NCBI RefSeq assembly: GCF_031456545.1 | Contig: NZ_JAVDUV010000001.1 | Span: 2,728,001 to 2,792,000, forward strand | Source of the DNA: Agromyces sp. 3263 | Lineage (GTDB): Bacteria > Actinomycetota > Actinomycetes > Actinomycetales > Microbacteriaceae | Reading direction: 5' to 3' | DNA length: 64,000 bases | Shown: positions 7,643 to 15,892 of the stretch, piece after piece | How the letters are laid out: each line of letters opens with the position of its first letter | Numbering within the stretch: the stretch's first letter is position 1 | Made by a program: the position numbers and the translations under genes | The notes under the pieces: generated by a model | Database searches by the model: none | Seen by the model: only the letters and a program-made list of their open reading frames with translations | What the model was told of the DNA's origin: nothing

Positions 7643-8800
7643 TCAGGCGAGCCGCGCGCCCGCGCCCCACACCGCATCGACGGCGAGCTCGTCGGTGAGC
7701 AGCACCGCGTCCGCCGCATAGCCGACGTCCAGTCGGCCGAGGTCGTGCGCACGGCCGATGGCGGCCGCGGGGGTCACGGTGAGTGCGCCGACGGCCTCGT
7801 CGAACGCGATGCCGCTGTCGATCACGGCGCGCCGCAGCGCGACATCCTGCGTGAGCGTCGACCCGGCGATCGAGCCGCCCTGCGAGAGCCGGGCGATGCC
7901 GCCCTCGACGATGACCTCGAGCGACCCGAGCTGGTAGACGCCGTCGTCGGACCCGGCGGCCGCCATCGCGTCGGTGACGAGCGCGACCCGTCCGGGTGCG
8001 CCCGAGAACGCGAGTCGCACCACGTCGGGATGCACGTGCACGCCGTCGTTGATGATCTCGAGCGTCACGTGGTCGGCGTGCATCGCCGCGACGACGGGCC
8101 CGGGTGCGCGATGGTGGATGCCTCGCATGCCGTTGAACGCGTGCGTGAGGATCGTCGCGCCCGCCTCGAACGCGGCGAGCGACGTCGCGAAGTCCGCACC
8201 CGTGTGGCCGATCGCCACGGCGACGCCCGCGTCGACGAAGCGGGCGATCGCCTCGGCCGCACCGGTGTGCTCGGGGGCGATCGTCACCTGCCGCAGTGAA
8301 CCCGCGGATGCCTCGAGCAACAGCTCGACTGCGGCGGGGTCGGCAGTGCGCAGGAGCGCCGGGTCGTGGGCACCGCGGAACTCGTGGTCGAGGAACGGGC
8401 CCTCGAGGTGCGCGCCGAGCACGCGCGGGTCGGATGCCGCGACGCCGGCGATCGTGCGCAGGTGCCCGGCGAGCACCTCGACGGGTGCCGTGACGAGTGA
8501 GAGCACCGATCGCGTGGTCCCGTGCGCCGTGTGCACGGCGAGCGCCCGCGCGATCGCGTCGGCGCCCTGCTCGAATGCCGCGCCACCGGCGCCGTGGCAG
8601 TGCAGGTCGATGAAGCCCGGCACGAGGGTGCGGCCCGCGGCATCCGTCACCGAGGCATCCGCGTCGATCGTGTCGCGCCAGTCGGCGCCGATGCCGCGCG
8701 CGGCCACACGGTCGCCCTCGAAGCGGACCCAGGCGTCGGTGACCGTGTCGTGGCCGCTGACGAGGCGGGCGGAGTGGATGACGGTGGTGGGGGTGCTCAC
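7643..8800 (-). CDS. nagA: N-acetylglucosamine/galactosamine-6-phosphate deacetylase
   Basis: Removes acetate from GlcNAc-6-P or GalNAc-6-P. The 385-aa amidohydrolase-fold protein shows GFIDLHCHGAGG, HLEGPF around residue 132, IGHTGADF, HAFNGMRG, INDGVHVHP and the catalytic LVTDAMAAAG. The GTG start (8800) lies directly after the stop of the DeoR gene (8801), so it is the last gene of the operon and probably translationally coupled. With the SIS enzyme, tagatose-type kinase and aldolase upstream, its role may be AgaA (GalNAc) rather than NagA (GlcNAc). Confidence 0.93.
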   Translation of the reverse strand: MSTPTTVIHSARLVSGHDTVTDAWVRFEGDRVAARGIGADWRDTIDADASVTDAAGRTLVPGFIDLHCHGAGGAAFEQGADAIARALAVHTAHGTTRSVLSLVTAPVEVLAGHLRTIAGVAASDPRVLGAHLEGPFLDHEFRGAHDPALLRTADPAAVELLLEASAGSLRQVTIAPEHTGAAEAIARFVDAGVAVAIGHTGADFATSLAAFEAGATILTHAFNGMRGIHHRAPGPVVAAMHADHVTLEIINDGVHVHPDVVRLAFSGAPGRVALVTDAMAAAGSDDGVYQLGSLEVIVEGGIARLSQGGSIAGSTLTQDVALRRAVIDSGIAFDEAVGALTVTPAAAIGRAHDLGRLDVGYAADAVLLTDELAVDAVWGAGARLA

Positions 8801-9586
8801 CTAGGCAACGATAACGTCGTACCCGCCGTCGGTGAGGCGCTGTCGCTGGTCGGCGGTCGCGGCGGAATCGGTGATGATCGTCGAGAACAGGCGGCGGTGC
8901 CCGATCGCGGCGAACGCGCGCTTGTCGATCTTCGACGCGTCGGCGACGAGCACCGCGTGCGTGGCCCGCGACGCCATCAGCGCGTTCACCGCGGCCTCCC
9001 GCTCGTCGTGCGACGTGGGTCCGATCGCGGGGTCGACACCGTTCACGCCGATGAACGCGATGTCGAGGGTGATGCTGCCGAGCACCGCATCGGCGTACGA
9101 GCCGACGAGCTCGTACGAGCGGGCGTGCACCACGCCGCCGGTGACGACGGTCTTGATCTGCGGACGCATCGCGAGCTGCATCGCGATGTTGATCGCGTTC
9201 GTCACCACGGTGAGGCTCGGCTCGTGCGACGGCTCCATGATGTCGGCGCGCGACATCAGCGCATCGGCGATCGCCGTAGCCGTCGTGCCGCCGCACAGCC
9301 CGATCACCGCGCCGCGCGGCACGAGGGCGCTCGCCGCCTGGGCGATGGCGGCCTTCGCGGCGGGGTTCTGCTGGTTCTTGTAGCGGATCGGCAGGTCGTA
9401 GGCCACGGAGTGGGCGACGGCACCGCCGCGCGTGCGGGTCAGCAGTTGCTGCTGCGCCAGCGCGTCGAGGTCGCGGCGCGCGGTCGCGGGGGAGACGTCG
9501 AGGCGGTCGACGATCTGGTCGACCTCGACCTGGCCGGCCTCGGCCAGCAGGTCGAGCACGGCGCTGAGCCGTTCGGCGCGGTTCAT
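8801..9586 (-). CDS. DeoR family transcriptional regulator (AgaR-like)
   Basis: A 261-aa repressor with an N-terminal winged helix (ERLSAVLDLLAEAGQVEVDQ, then VSPATARRDLDAL) and a C-terminal sugar-phosphate sensor domain (LCGGTTATAIAD, VTNAINIAMQL, FIGVNGVDP). It sits inside the operon it probably controls. Its ATG overlaps the aldolase stop by four bases (ATGA), with GGAG upstream. DeoR regulators of this type (AgaR, GlpR) bind sugar phosphates; candidate sites lie in the divergent promoter at 13288-13605. Confidence 0.9.
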   Translation of the reverse strand: MNRAERLSAVLDLLAEAGQVEVDQIVDRLDVSPATARRDLDALAQQQLLTRTRGGAVAHSVAYDLPIRYKNQQNPAAKAAIAQAASALVPRGAVIGLCGGTTATAIADALMSRADIMEPSHEPSLTVVTNAINIAMQLAMRPQIKTVVTGGVVHARSYELVGSYADAVLGSITLDIAFIGVNGVDPAIGPTSHDEREAAVNALMASRATHAVLVADASKIDKRAFAAIGHRRLFSTIITDSAATADQRQRLTDGGYDVIVA

Positions 9587-10434
9587 CCGGTCTCCTTGGA
9601 GGTCGAGGCGAACAGGGTCAGCAGTCGTGCCGCCTCTGAACGCACGGCCGCACGGCCGGCAGCGACGTACGAGCGCGAGTCTACGGCCGCGGGGTGCGCG
9701 GCGAGGTACTCCCGCACGGCGCCGGTGAACCGCGCGTTCAGGTGCGTCGACACGTTGATCTTCGTCAGCCCCGACCGGATGCCGCGCACGATCGTCTCGT
9801 CGGGCACCCCCGACGACCCGTGCAGCACGAGCGGCACCGGCACCGCCGCCGCCAGTCGCGCGACGAGGTCGAGGTCGATCGCCGCGACCCGCTCGGTCAT
9901 GGCGTGCGAGGAGCCCACGGCGACCGCGAGCGCGTGCACCCCGGTCTCGGCGACGAACCGCGCGGCCTCGCCGGGGTCGGTGCGCACGCCCGGGGCATGG
10001 GCGCCGTCCTTGCCGCCGATCTCGCCCAGCTCGGCCTCGACGAGCACGCCCGCGGCATTCGCTCGCTCGACCACCAGGCGGGTGGTCGCCACATTCCGGT
10101 CGAAGTCGAGCTTCGCGCCGTCGTACATGACCGACCCGAACCCCCGCTCGATGGCGAGCAGCGCCAGCTCGGGGTCCTCGGCGTGGTCGAGGTGCACCGC
10201 GACGCGCGCCGACGACGCCTCGGCGACCGCGAGCGTCGCGAGCGCGATCGGGGTGAAGGCGCCGTGGTAGCGCACGCAGTTCTCGGAGAGCTGCAGGATG
10301 ACGGGGAGCCCGGCGTCCTCCGCGGCGCCCGCGAGCGCCTCCGCGGTCTCGAGGTGCACGACGTTGAAGGCGCCGACGCCGCGGCCGACCGCCCTGGCCT
10401 CGTCGAGGATGGTGCGGGTGGGGGTGAGTGTCAT
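9583..10434 (-). CDS. Class II bisphosphate aldolase (tagatose-1,6-bisphosphate type)
   Basis: A 283-aa zinc aldolase of the GatY/KbaY/AgaY and FbaA superfamily, cleaving a ketohexose bisphosphate to DHAP and glyceraldehyde-3-phosphate. Seen motifs: VAVHLDHAEDPELAL (zinc His and catalytic Asp), EAELGEIGG, VAVGSSHAM (zinc His) and LVLHGSSGVPDE. It lies between the PfkB kinase and the DeoR gene with ATGA overlaps on both sides. Neighbours with SIS, ROK and PfkB functions favour tagatose-1,6-bisphosphate, but fructose-1,6-bisphosphate cannot be excluded by sequence. Confidence 0.85.
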   Translation of the reverse strand: MTLTPTRTILDEARAVGRGVGAFNVVHLETAEALAGAAEDAGLPVILQLSENCVRYHGAFTPIALATLAVAEASSARVAVHLDHAEDPELALLAIERGFGSVMYDGAKLDFDRNVATTRLVVERANAAGVLVEAELGEIGGKDGAHAPGVRTDPGEAARFVAETGVHALAVAVGSSHAMTERVAAIDLDLVARLAAAVPVPLVLHGSSGVPDETIVRGIRSGLTKINVSTHLNARFTGAVREYLAAHPAAVDSRSYVAAGRAAVRSEAARLLTLFASTSKETG

Positions 10435-11393
10435 CGGCGGTCCTCGTCGATCGTGGTGACGACCACCTCGTCCGCGAGGGCCGGATGGTCGGGGGAGAGC
10501 TCGCCGGCCAGCGGCATGAGCACCGCGCTCGCCGACCACGCCGTCGCGCGGCGGGCCAGCCGGGCGCGGGCGTCTGCCGCGGCATCCGTGTCCGACCAGA
10601 GGTCGTCGCCGGCCGCGAGCTCGACGGCGATGGCGGCGACGGCGGCGTCGCCCGCGCCCGTCGCGTTGCCGTGCAGCGCACTCGGCAGCCGGGCGTGCAC
10701 CGGGCGACCGCGCTCGCCGATGACGATGAGGCCGTCGGCGCCGAGCGAGACGAGCACGAGGCGGGCACCGAGGGCGATGAGCGCGCGGGCGCCCTCGATC
10801 GGGTCGTCGTGGCCGGTGGCGGCGGCGAGCTCCTCGCCGTTAGGCTTCAGCGCGTGCGCGCCGGCCCGAGCCGCTGCGAGGATGCCGGAGTCGCTCGTGT
10901 CGACGACGACCCTGGCGCCGCCGGCCGTGAGTGCGCCGACGAGGGCGCCCAGCGCGTCGGCGTCGAACCCCGGCGGCAGGCTGCCGCAGATCGCGACCAC
11001 GTCGGCGGTGCGGACGGCCTCTGCGGCGGCGCCGGCCAGCGCGGAGGCCTCGTCGGCCGACAGCGGTGCGCCGAGCTCGTTGAGCACCGTCGCCTCACCC
11101 GACGCGTCGTCGACGATCGCCACGCTGCGCCGGGTGGCGGCGCCGACGGGCAGCAGCCGATGCGGGATGCCGGATGCCTCCAGCTCGCCTCGGAACTCGG
11201 CGCCGGTCCGGCCGCCGCAGGTGGTCAGCGCGACCACGTCGTGCCCGGTCCCGTGCAGCACGCGCGCGGCATTGAGCCCCTTGCCCCCGGCCCGGGCGGC
11301 GCCGGCCGGGACGCGATGGGTCGCACCGGGCGACAGGCGGTCCACGTGCCAGGTGAGGTCGAGGGCCGGATTCGGCGTGATCGTGATGATCAT
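10431..11393 (-). CDS. PfkB-family sugar-phosphate kinase (tagatose-6-phosphate/1-phosphofructokinase type)
   Basis: A 320-aa PfkB kinase of the LacC/FruK branch. The N-terminus starts MIITITPNPALDLTWHV, typical of 1-phosphofructokinase and tagatose-6-phosphate kinase. Further motifs are RAGGKGLNAARVL around residue 37 and GNATGAGDAAVA, which holds the catalytic Asp, near residue 245. Overlaps of the ATGA type join it to the ROK gene and the aldolase. In the inferred pathway it would phosphorylate tagatose-6-phosphate. Confidence 0.87.
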   Translation of the reverse strand: MIITITPNPALDLTWHVDRLSPGATHRVPAGAARAGGKGLNAARVLHGTGHDVVALTTCGGRTGAEFRGELEASGIPHRLLPVGAATRRSVAIVDDASGEATVLNELGAPLSADEASALAGAAAEAVRTADVVAICGSLPPGFDADALGALVGALTAGGARVVVDTSDSGILAAARAGAHALKPNGEELAAATGHDDPIEGARALIALGARLVLVSLGADGLIVIGERGRPVHARLPSALHGNATGAGDAAVAAIAVELAAGDDLWSDTDAAADARARLARRATAWSASAVLMPLAGELSPDHPALADEVVVTTIDEDRR

Positions 11394-12343
11394 CGGATGA
11401 CGCCGTCCCGGGCGATGAGCGCGGCGCCCAGCAGGCCGGCGTTGCCGCCGAGCTGCGCGGGCACCAGCCGCGGACGACGGTGGAAGCTGAGCCGCTCGTT
11501 CATGCGCGACGCGAGCGGAGCGAACAGCGCATCGCCGGCGCGGGAGAGGCCGCCGCCGATCACGATGGCCTCGGGGGCGATGGTCGCGGCGAGCTGCGCC
11601 AGCCCGAATGCCAGGGCGTCGAGGGCGGAGTCCCAGATCTCGCGGGCGTCGGCGTCGCCGGCCTCGGCACGGGCGAGCACCTCGCGGGCGCCGTCGACGT
11701 CGACTCCGGTGCGCTCGGCGTAGCGGCGTACGATCGCGCCTGCGGACGCGACGACCTCGAGGCATCCGCGTGCCCCGCAGGCGCACCGAGGGCCGTCGGC
11801 GACCGGCGAGTGGCCGATCTCGCCGGCGAAGCCGCCGCCGAGGTGGGGCCGGCCGTCGAGGATCAGCGACCCCGCGATGCCGGTGCCGATGACGAGCACC
11901 ACGACGTCGTCGAACGCGCGCGCGGCGCCGAGGCGGTGCTCGGCGAGGCTCGCGGCCGTCACGTCATGGTGGAACGTCACCGGCAGCCCGAGCGCGGCCA
12001 CCGCGAGATCGCGGATCGGCGCGTCGCGCCAGCCGAGGTTGCTCGCGAACACCCCGACGCCGCGCTCGGCGTCGACGATGCCGGGCACGAGCAGGCCCGC
12101 CGCCACCGGGCGCGCCTCGGGGTGGGCCTCCTGCAGCTCGGCGGCGAGCTCGGCGACCCGGCCGACGACGGCCTCGGCGGTGCGCTCGCCGTCGAGCGGC
12201 GTGGGCGTGCGGCGCAGGCCGAGCACCCGCCCGTCGGCGTCGATCAGGGCCGACTTCGTGTCGGTGCCGCCGACGTCGAAGGCGAGCACGACGTCGCCCG
12301 GTCCGAGCGGCGCCGCCGCCGCGGCATCCGGGATCGCGGTCAT
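11390..12343 (-). CDS. ROK family sugar kinase
   Basis: A 317-aa cytoplasmic kinase. The N-terminal ATP-binding DVGGTDTKSALID, the sugar-binding EIGHSPV and the ROK zinc site CACGARGCLE are all present. Because the divergent transporter is ABC-type and delivers unphosphorylated sugar, this kinase likely makes the 6-phosphate of GlcNAc or GalNAc (AgaK/NagK role). The ATG at 12343 lies 5 nt after the SIS gene stop, and its own stop overlaps the PfkB start. Confidence 0.88.
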   Translation of the reverse strand: MTAIPDAAAAAPLGPGDVVLAFDVGGTDTKSALIDADGRVLGLRRTPTPLDGERTAEAVVGRVAELAAELQEAHPEARPVAAGLLVPGIVDAERGVGVFASNLGWRDAPIRDLAVAALGLPVTFHHDVTAASLAEHRLGAARAFDDVVVLVIGTGIAGSLILDGRPHLGGGFAGEIGHSPVADGPRCACGARGCLEVVASAGAIVRRYAERTGVDVDGAREVLARAEAGDADAREIWDSALDALAFGLAQLAATIAPEAIVIGGGLSRAGDALFAPLASRMNERLSFHRRPRLVPAQLGGNAGLLGAALIARDGVIR

Positions 12344-12348
12344 GCGCG

Positions 12349-13287
12349 TCAGCCCTCGAGGATCACGGAGCGCGTGAGGTTGCGCGGCGAGTCGGGGTCG
12401 AGTCCCCGCGCACGGGCGCGCTCGAGTGCAACACGCTGGGCGCGCACCAGTTCGGCCATCGGGTCGAGCGTGCCGGCCTCGAAGTGCGCGCCGGTGGCGG
12501 CGACCTCGCCCGCGAGCCCGGCGGGGGCGTCGCCGAAGTGCCACGTGACCCGGCCGGGGGCGGCGATCGAGATGGGCCCGTGCCGGTACTCCATTGCGGG
12601 GTACGACTCCGTCCACGACTGCGACGCCTCGCGCATCTTCAGCGCGGCCTCATGGGCGAGGCCCACGGTCCAGCCGCGGCCGAGGAAGGTGTACTGCTCG
12701 GCCGCGACGAGCGCGGGGTCGAGGTCGTCGGTCACGGCGCGCTCGGCGTCGGCCACGGCCGCGTCGAGGTCCTCGCCGAGCGACGCGCGGAAGAGTGCCA
12801 GGGCGGTCGTGGCGAAGCGGGTCTGCACGACCGAGCGCTCGTCGGCGAACGGCAGGGTGACGGCCTCGTCGACGAGCCCGACGAGAGGTGAGGTCGCGTC
12901 GCCGATCACGCCGATCGTGGGCACCCGGCCGCGCAGGCGGTCGACGAGTTCGAGCACCTCGGTGGTGGTGCCCGAACGCGTCAGCGCGACGACCGCGTCG
13001 TAGCCCCGATCGACGAAGGCCTCGGATGCCGCGAACGCATCGGTCTCGCCGTGCCCGCCGGCTTCGCGCAGCCAGGCGTACGACTGCGCGATGAACCACG
13101 ACGTGCCGCACCCGACGACGGCGATGCGGGCGCCGCGCCGGGGCAGCACCGCCTGCTCGTCGCGGAGGGACGCGGCGCGTGCCCACGTCTCGGGCTGGGA
13201 CGCGAGCTCGGCGGCCATGTGCGCGCCTGGGACGGCCTGCGCGGCGGCGGCCGCCTCGGGCGTCGCGGCATCGGTGCCGTGGGTCAT
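12349..13287 (-). CDS. SIS-domain amino-sugar-phosphate deaminase/isomerase (AgaS-like)
   Basis: A 312-aa protein with two SIS domains like the isomerase half of GlmS. The N-terminal HMAAELASQPETW resembles the start of AgaS/NagB-II/FrlB deaminases. Sugar-phosphate sites are VGCGTSWFIAQ, ALTRSGTTTEVLE and a C-terminal MEYRHGPIS. It is the first gene of the operon, with GGAGG 8 nt before the ATG. Probable reaction: galactosamine-6-P to tagatose-6-P plus ammonia, or the glucosamine equivalent. The substrate is inferred from the kinase and aldolase neighbours. Confidence 0.83.
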   Translation of the reverse strand: MTHGTDAATPEAAAAAQAVPGAHMAAELASQPETWARAASLRDEQAVLPRRGARIAVVGCGTSWFIAQSYAWLREAGGHGETDAFAASEAFVDRGYDAVVALTRSGTTTEVLELVDRLRGRVPTIGVIGDATSPLVGLVDEAVTLPFADERSVVQTRFATTALALFRASLGEDLDAAVADAERAVTDDLDPALVAAEQYTFLGRGWTVGLAHEAALKMREASQSWTESYPAMEYRHGPISIAAPGRVTWHFGDAPAGLAGEVAATGAHFEAGTLDPMAELVRAQRVALERARARGLDPDSPRNLTRSVILEG

Positions 13288-13605
13288 GGGTGGTCCTCCG
13301 TGTCAGGTCGGCGAGAGCAAACACCATGATTGCAAATGATCGTTCGTCCTGTCCAGCGATCATCGCCATGAACGCTTGTCGGAGAACGCACTCCGTATTC
13401 CGGCCGGATATCCGCTCGGTAACGATCAGGCAACCGACTCTTGACGGCACGGCGGCTCCTCCGACATCATCGTGACCACACCGTGACTGAAACTGATTGA
13501 TCTTTGCTCATTCTGGTCAGTTCCATGCACGCGGCGGTGAGACCGCCACCCGCACCGGCGCGGCGACCGCGGCGCCCGTGATCCAAGAACAGTGAGGAAC
13601 CACGT
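13288..13605. promoter_or_regulatory. Divergent promoter region with candidate DeoR sites
   Basis: The 318-bp gap between the catabolic operon and the ABC operon is lower in GC than its flanks. GATC(A)TTTGC-like boxes occur at 13332-13341 (minus strand) and 13499-13507 (plus strand). The plus-side box lies inside AACTGA (13491-13496) ... TCAGTT (13517-13522), an inverted repeat with a 20-nt spacer. TTGACG at 13441 followed about 18 nt later by CATCAT is a weak promoter candidate for the transporter. Regulation by the DeoR protein at 8801-9586 is inferred. Confidence 0.5.
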
Positions 13606-14856
13606 ATGAAGAAGTCGCTCCGCTTCGGCGCCGCGATCGCCCTCGCGGCCACCGCTTCGCTCACGCTCGCGTCCTGCGGGTTCGGCGGCGGTTCCGGCTC
13701 CGACGACGAGTCCGGTGGCGCGACCACCCTCGACCTGCTCGTCCCGAGCTACTCCGACAACACCCAGGGCCTCTGGGAGGACGTGATCACGGGCTTCGAG
13801 AAGGAGAACCCCGACATCAAGGTCAACCTCGAGGTGCAGTCGTGGGACAACCTGGAGTCGGTCATCACCACCAAGATCCAGGGTGGCGAGGCTCCCGACA
13901 TCTACAACGGCGGCCCCTTCGCCGGCTTCGCGGCCGACGGCCTGCTCTACCCCGCCGAAGAGGTCGTCTCGGCTGACACGTTCAGCGACTTCCAGGACTC
14001 GTTCATCGCGAACGCCGAGGTCGACGGCACCGCCTACGCGCTGCCGCTGATCGCGTCGGCTCGTGCGCTGTTCGTCAACAACGCCCTGCTCGAGCAGGCC
14101 GGCGTCGCCGCGCCGCCCACCACGTGGGACGAGCTGCTCGACGCGGCCACGAAGATCTCCGCGCTCGGCGGCGGCATCGCGGGCTACGGCATGCCCCTCG
14201 GCTCCGAGGAGGCGCAGGCCGAGGCGGCCGTGTGGCTCTGGGGCGGCGGCGGCACGTTCGGCGACGCCACCGAGATCACGGTCGACGACCCGGCGAACCT
14301 GCCGGGTGCCGACCAGATCAAGAAGATGATCGACGCGGGCGCGACCCAGGCCGACCCCGGCTCGACCGACCGCTCGCCGCTCATGGACATCTTCATCCAG
14401 GGCAAGATCGGCATGCAGGTCGGCCTCCCGCCGACCGTCGGCCAGATCGAGGAGAACAACCCCGACCTCGACTACTCGATCGTCCCGATCCCCACGGAGG
14501 ACGGCAGCCCCTTCACGCTCGGCGTGATGGACCAGCTCATGGCCTTCCAGAACGACGGCGACAAGCAGGACGCGATCACGAAGTTCCTCGACTACTACTA
14601 CACGGCCGACGTCTACGTGCCGTGGGTGCAGACCGAGGGCTTCCTGCCGGTCACGAAGTCGGGCGCGGAGGCGCTCGGCGGCGAGGAGGCGCTCGCGCCG
14701 TTCCTCGAGGTGCTGCCCGACGCGCAGTTCTACCCGAGCACGAACCCCAAGTGGTCGGCGACGGATGCTGCGTTCAAGGCGCTCTTCGGCCAGATCCAGA
14801 CCAAGCCCTCCCAGGAGGTCCTGACCGAGATCCAGGCCCAGGTCGACGCGGGCTGA
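13606..14856 (+). CDS. Sugar ABC transporter substrate-binding lipoprotein
   Basis: A 416-aa extracytoplasmic solute-binding protein of the carbohydrate (family 1/MalE-like) class. MKKSLRFGAAIALAAT is a signal peptide ending in the lipobox LASC (Cys at residue 25). Typical features follow: a Ser/Gly/Asp linker, EDVITGFEKENPDIKVNLE, and a WDELLDAATKIS segment. It is the first gene of the transporter operon, divergent from the amino-sugar genes, which suggests uptake of GlcNAc, GalNAc or their oligosaccharides such as GH20 products. Confidence 0.9.
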   Translation: MKKSLRFGAAIALAATASLTLASCGFGGGSGSDDESGGATTLDLLVPSYSDNTQGLWEDVITGFEKENPDIKVNLEVQSWDNLESVITTKIQGGEAPDIYNGGPFAGFAADGLLYPAEEVVSADTFSDFQDSFIANAEVDGTAYALPLIASARALFVNNALLEQAGVAAPPTTWDELLDAATKISALGGGIAGYGMPLGSEEAQAEAAVWLWGGGGTFGDATEITVDDPANLPGADQIKKMIDAGATQADPGSTDRSPLMDIFIQGKIGMQVGLPPTVGQIEENNPDLDYSIVPIPTEDGSPFTLGVMDQLMAFQNDGDKQDAITKFLDYYYTADVYVPWVQTEGFLPVTKSGAEALGGEEALAPFLEVLPDAQFYPSTNPKWSATDAAFKALFGQIQTKPSQEVLTEIQAQVDAG

Positions 14857-14897
14857 GCCCCGCGACATCCGCAACGAACGCACCACCGGAGGGATCG

Positions 14898-14915
14898 GTG
14901 ACCATCGAATCATGA
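14898..14915 (+). CDS. Five-codon leader ORF overlapping the permease start
   Basis: GTG-ACC-ATC-GAA-TCA-TGA has GGAGGG directly upstream with about 5 nt spacing, and its stop overlaps the permease ATG (ATGA). The permease start itself lacks a ribosome site at normal distance, so ribosomes may load on this mini-ORF and reinitiate. Functional status is inference. Confidence 0.4.
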   Translation: MTIES

Positions 14916-15889
14916 GCACCACGACCGACACGTCATCGACCCAGGCGGGGGCGGCCCACGGCCGCCCCCGCTCCGGCGGGAGCGACCCGGGCACCGGCAG
15001 GCGCAGGAGGGGCGGGCGCGACCTGCTCGCCTCGCTCCCGTGGATCGGGCCGGCCCTCATCCTCATCTTCGGCGTCGTGCTGTTCCCGGCCGTCGTCATG
15101 TTCTACAACTCGACGCGCGACATCTCGATCTCGGGCATCGACCACGGCTCGGTCGGCATCGACAACTACGTCGAGGTCTTCTCGTTCCCCTACTTCTGGC
15201 CGATCTTCGCGCGGACCATCGTCTGGGTCGTCGTCGTCGTGGCCGCGACCGTGCTCATCTCGCTCGGCCTCGCGCAGATCCTCGACAAGGCGTTCCCCGG
15301 GCGCCGCATCGTCCGACTCGCGGTGATCATCCCGTGGGCGGCATCCGTCGTCATGACGACCCTCGTCGTCTACTACGGACTCGAGCCGTACTTCGGCATC
15401 ATCAACAAGTTCCTCGTCGACGTCGGCCTCGTCGACACCCCCGAGGGCTACGGCTGGACGCGCAACCCCGCCACGGCGTTCGCCTGGTCGATCGTCGTCG
15501 CGGTGTTCGTCTCGCTGCCGTTCACGACCTACACGATCCTCGCCGGACTCGCGACGATCCCGGGCGACGTGCGCGAGGCGGCGAAGATGGACGGCGCCGG
15601 GCCCGTGCGCACGTACGTGAGCGTCATCCTGCCGCAGCTGCGCGGCGCCCTGAGCGTGGCCGTGCTCATCAACATCATCAACGTCTTCAACTCGCTGCCG
15701 ATCCTGAAGGTGATGACCGGGTCGATCCCCGGCTACGACGCCGACACGATCATGACGCTGATCTTCAAGTACATCCAGAACCAGCACAAGGTCGACGTCG
15801 CCAGCGCGCTGTCGGTCGTCGCCTTCGTCATCGTGATCGTGATCGTTGCGGTGTACGTGAAGGTCGTCAAGCCCATGCAGGAGGTCTGA
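14912..15889 (+). CDS. Sugar ABC transporter permease (MalF/UgpA-like)
   Basis: A 325-aa inner-membrane subunit with six predicted helices after a hydrophilic Gly/Arg-rich N-terminus of about 40 residues. The EAA loop that contacts the ATPase is EAAKMDGAGPVRTYVSVILP around residue 225. Its partner permease follows 3 nt later. No ATPase gene lies in the operon; a shared MsiK/MalK-type ATPase elsewhere is the usual solution in actinobacteria. Confidence 0.92.
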   Translation: MSTTTDTSSTQAGAAHGRPRSGGSDPGTGRRRRGGRDLLASLPWIGPALILIFGVVLFPAVVMFYNSTRDISISGIDHGSVGIDNYVEVFSFPYFWPIFARTIVWVVVVVAATVLISLGLAQILDKAFPGRRIVRLAVIIPWAASVVMTTLVVYYGLEPYFGIINKFLVDVGLVDTPEGYGWTRNPATAFAWSIVVAVFVSLPFTTYTILAGLATIPGDVREAAKMDGAGPVRTYVSVILPQLRGALSVAVLINIINVFNSLPILKVMTGSIPGYDADTIMTLIFKYIQNQHKVDVASALSVVAFVIVIVIVAVYVKVVKPMQEV

Positions 15890-15892
15890 CCC

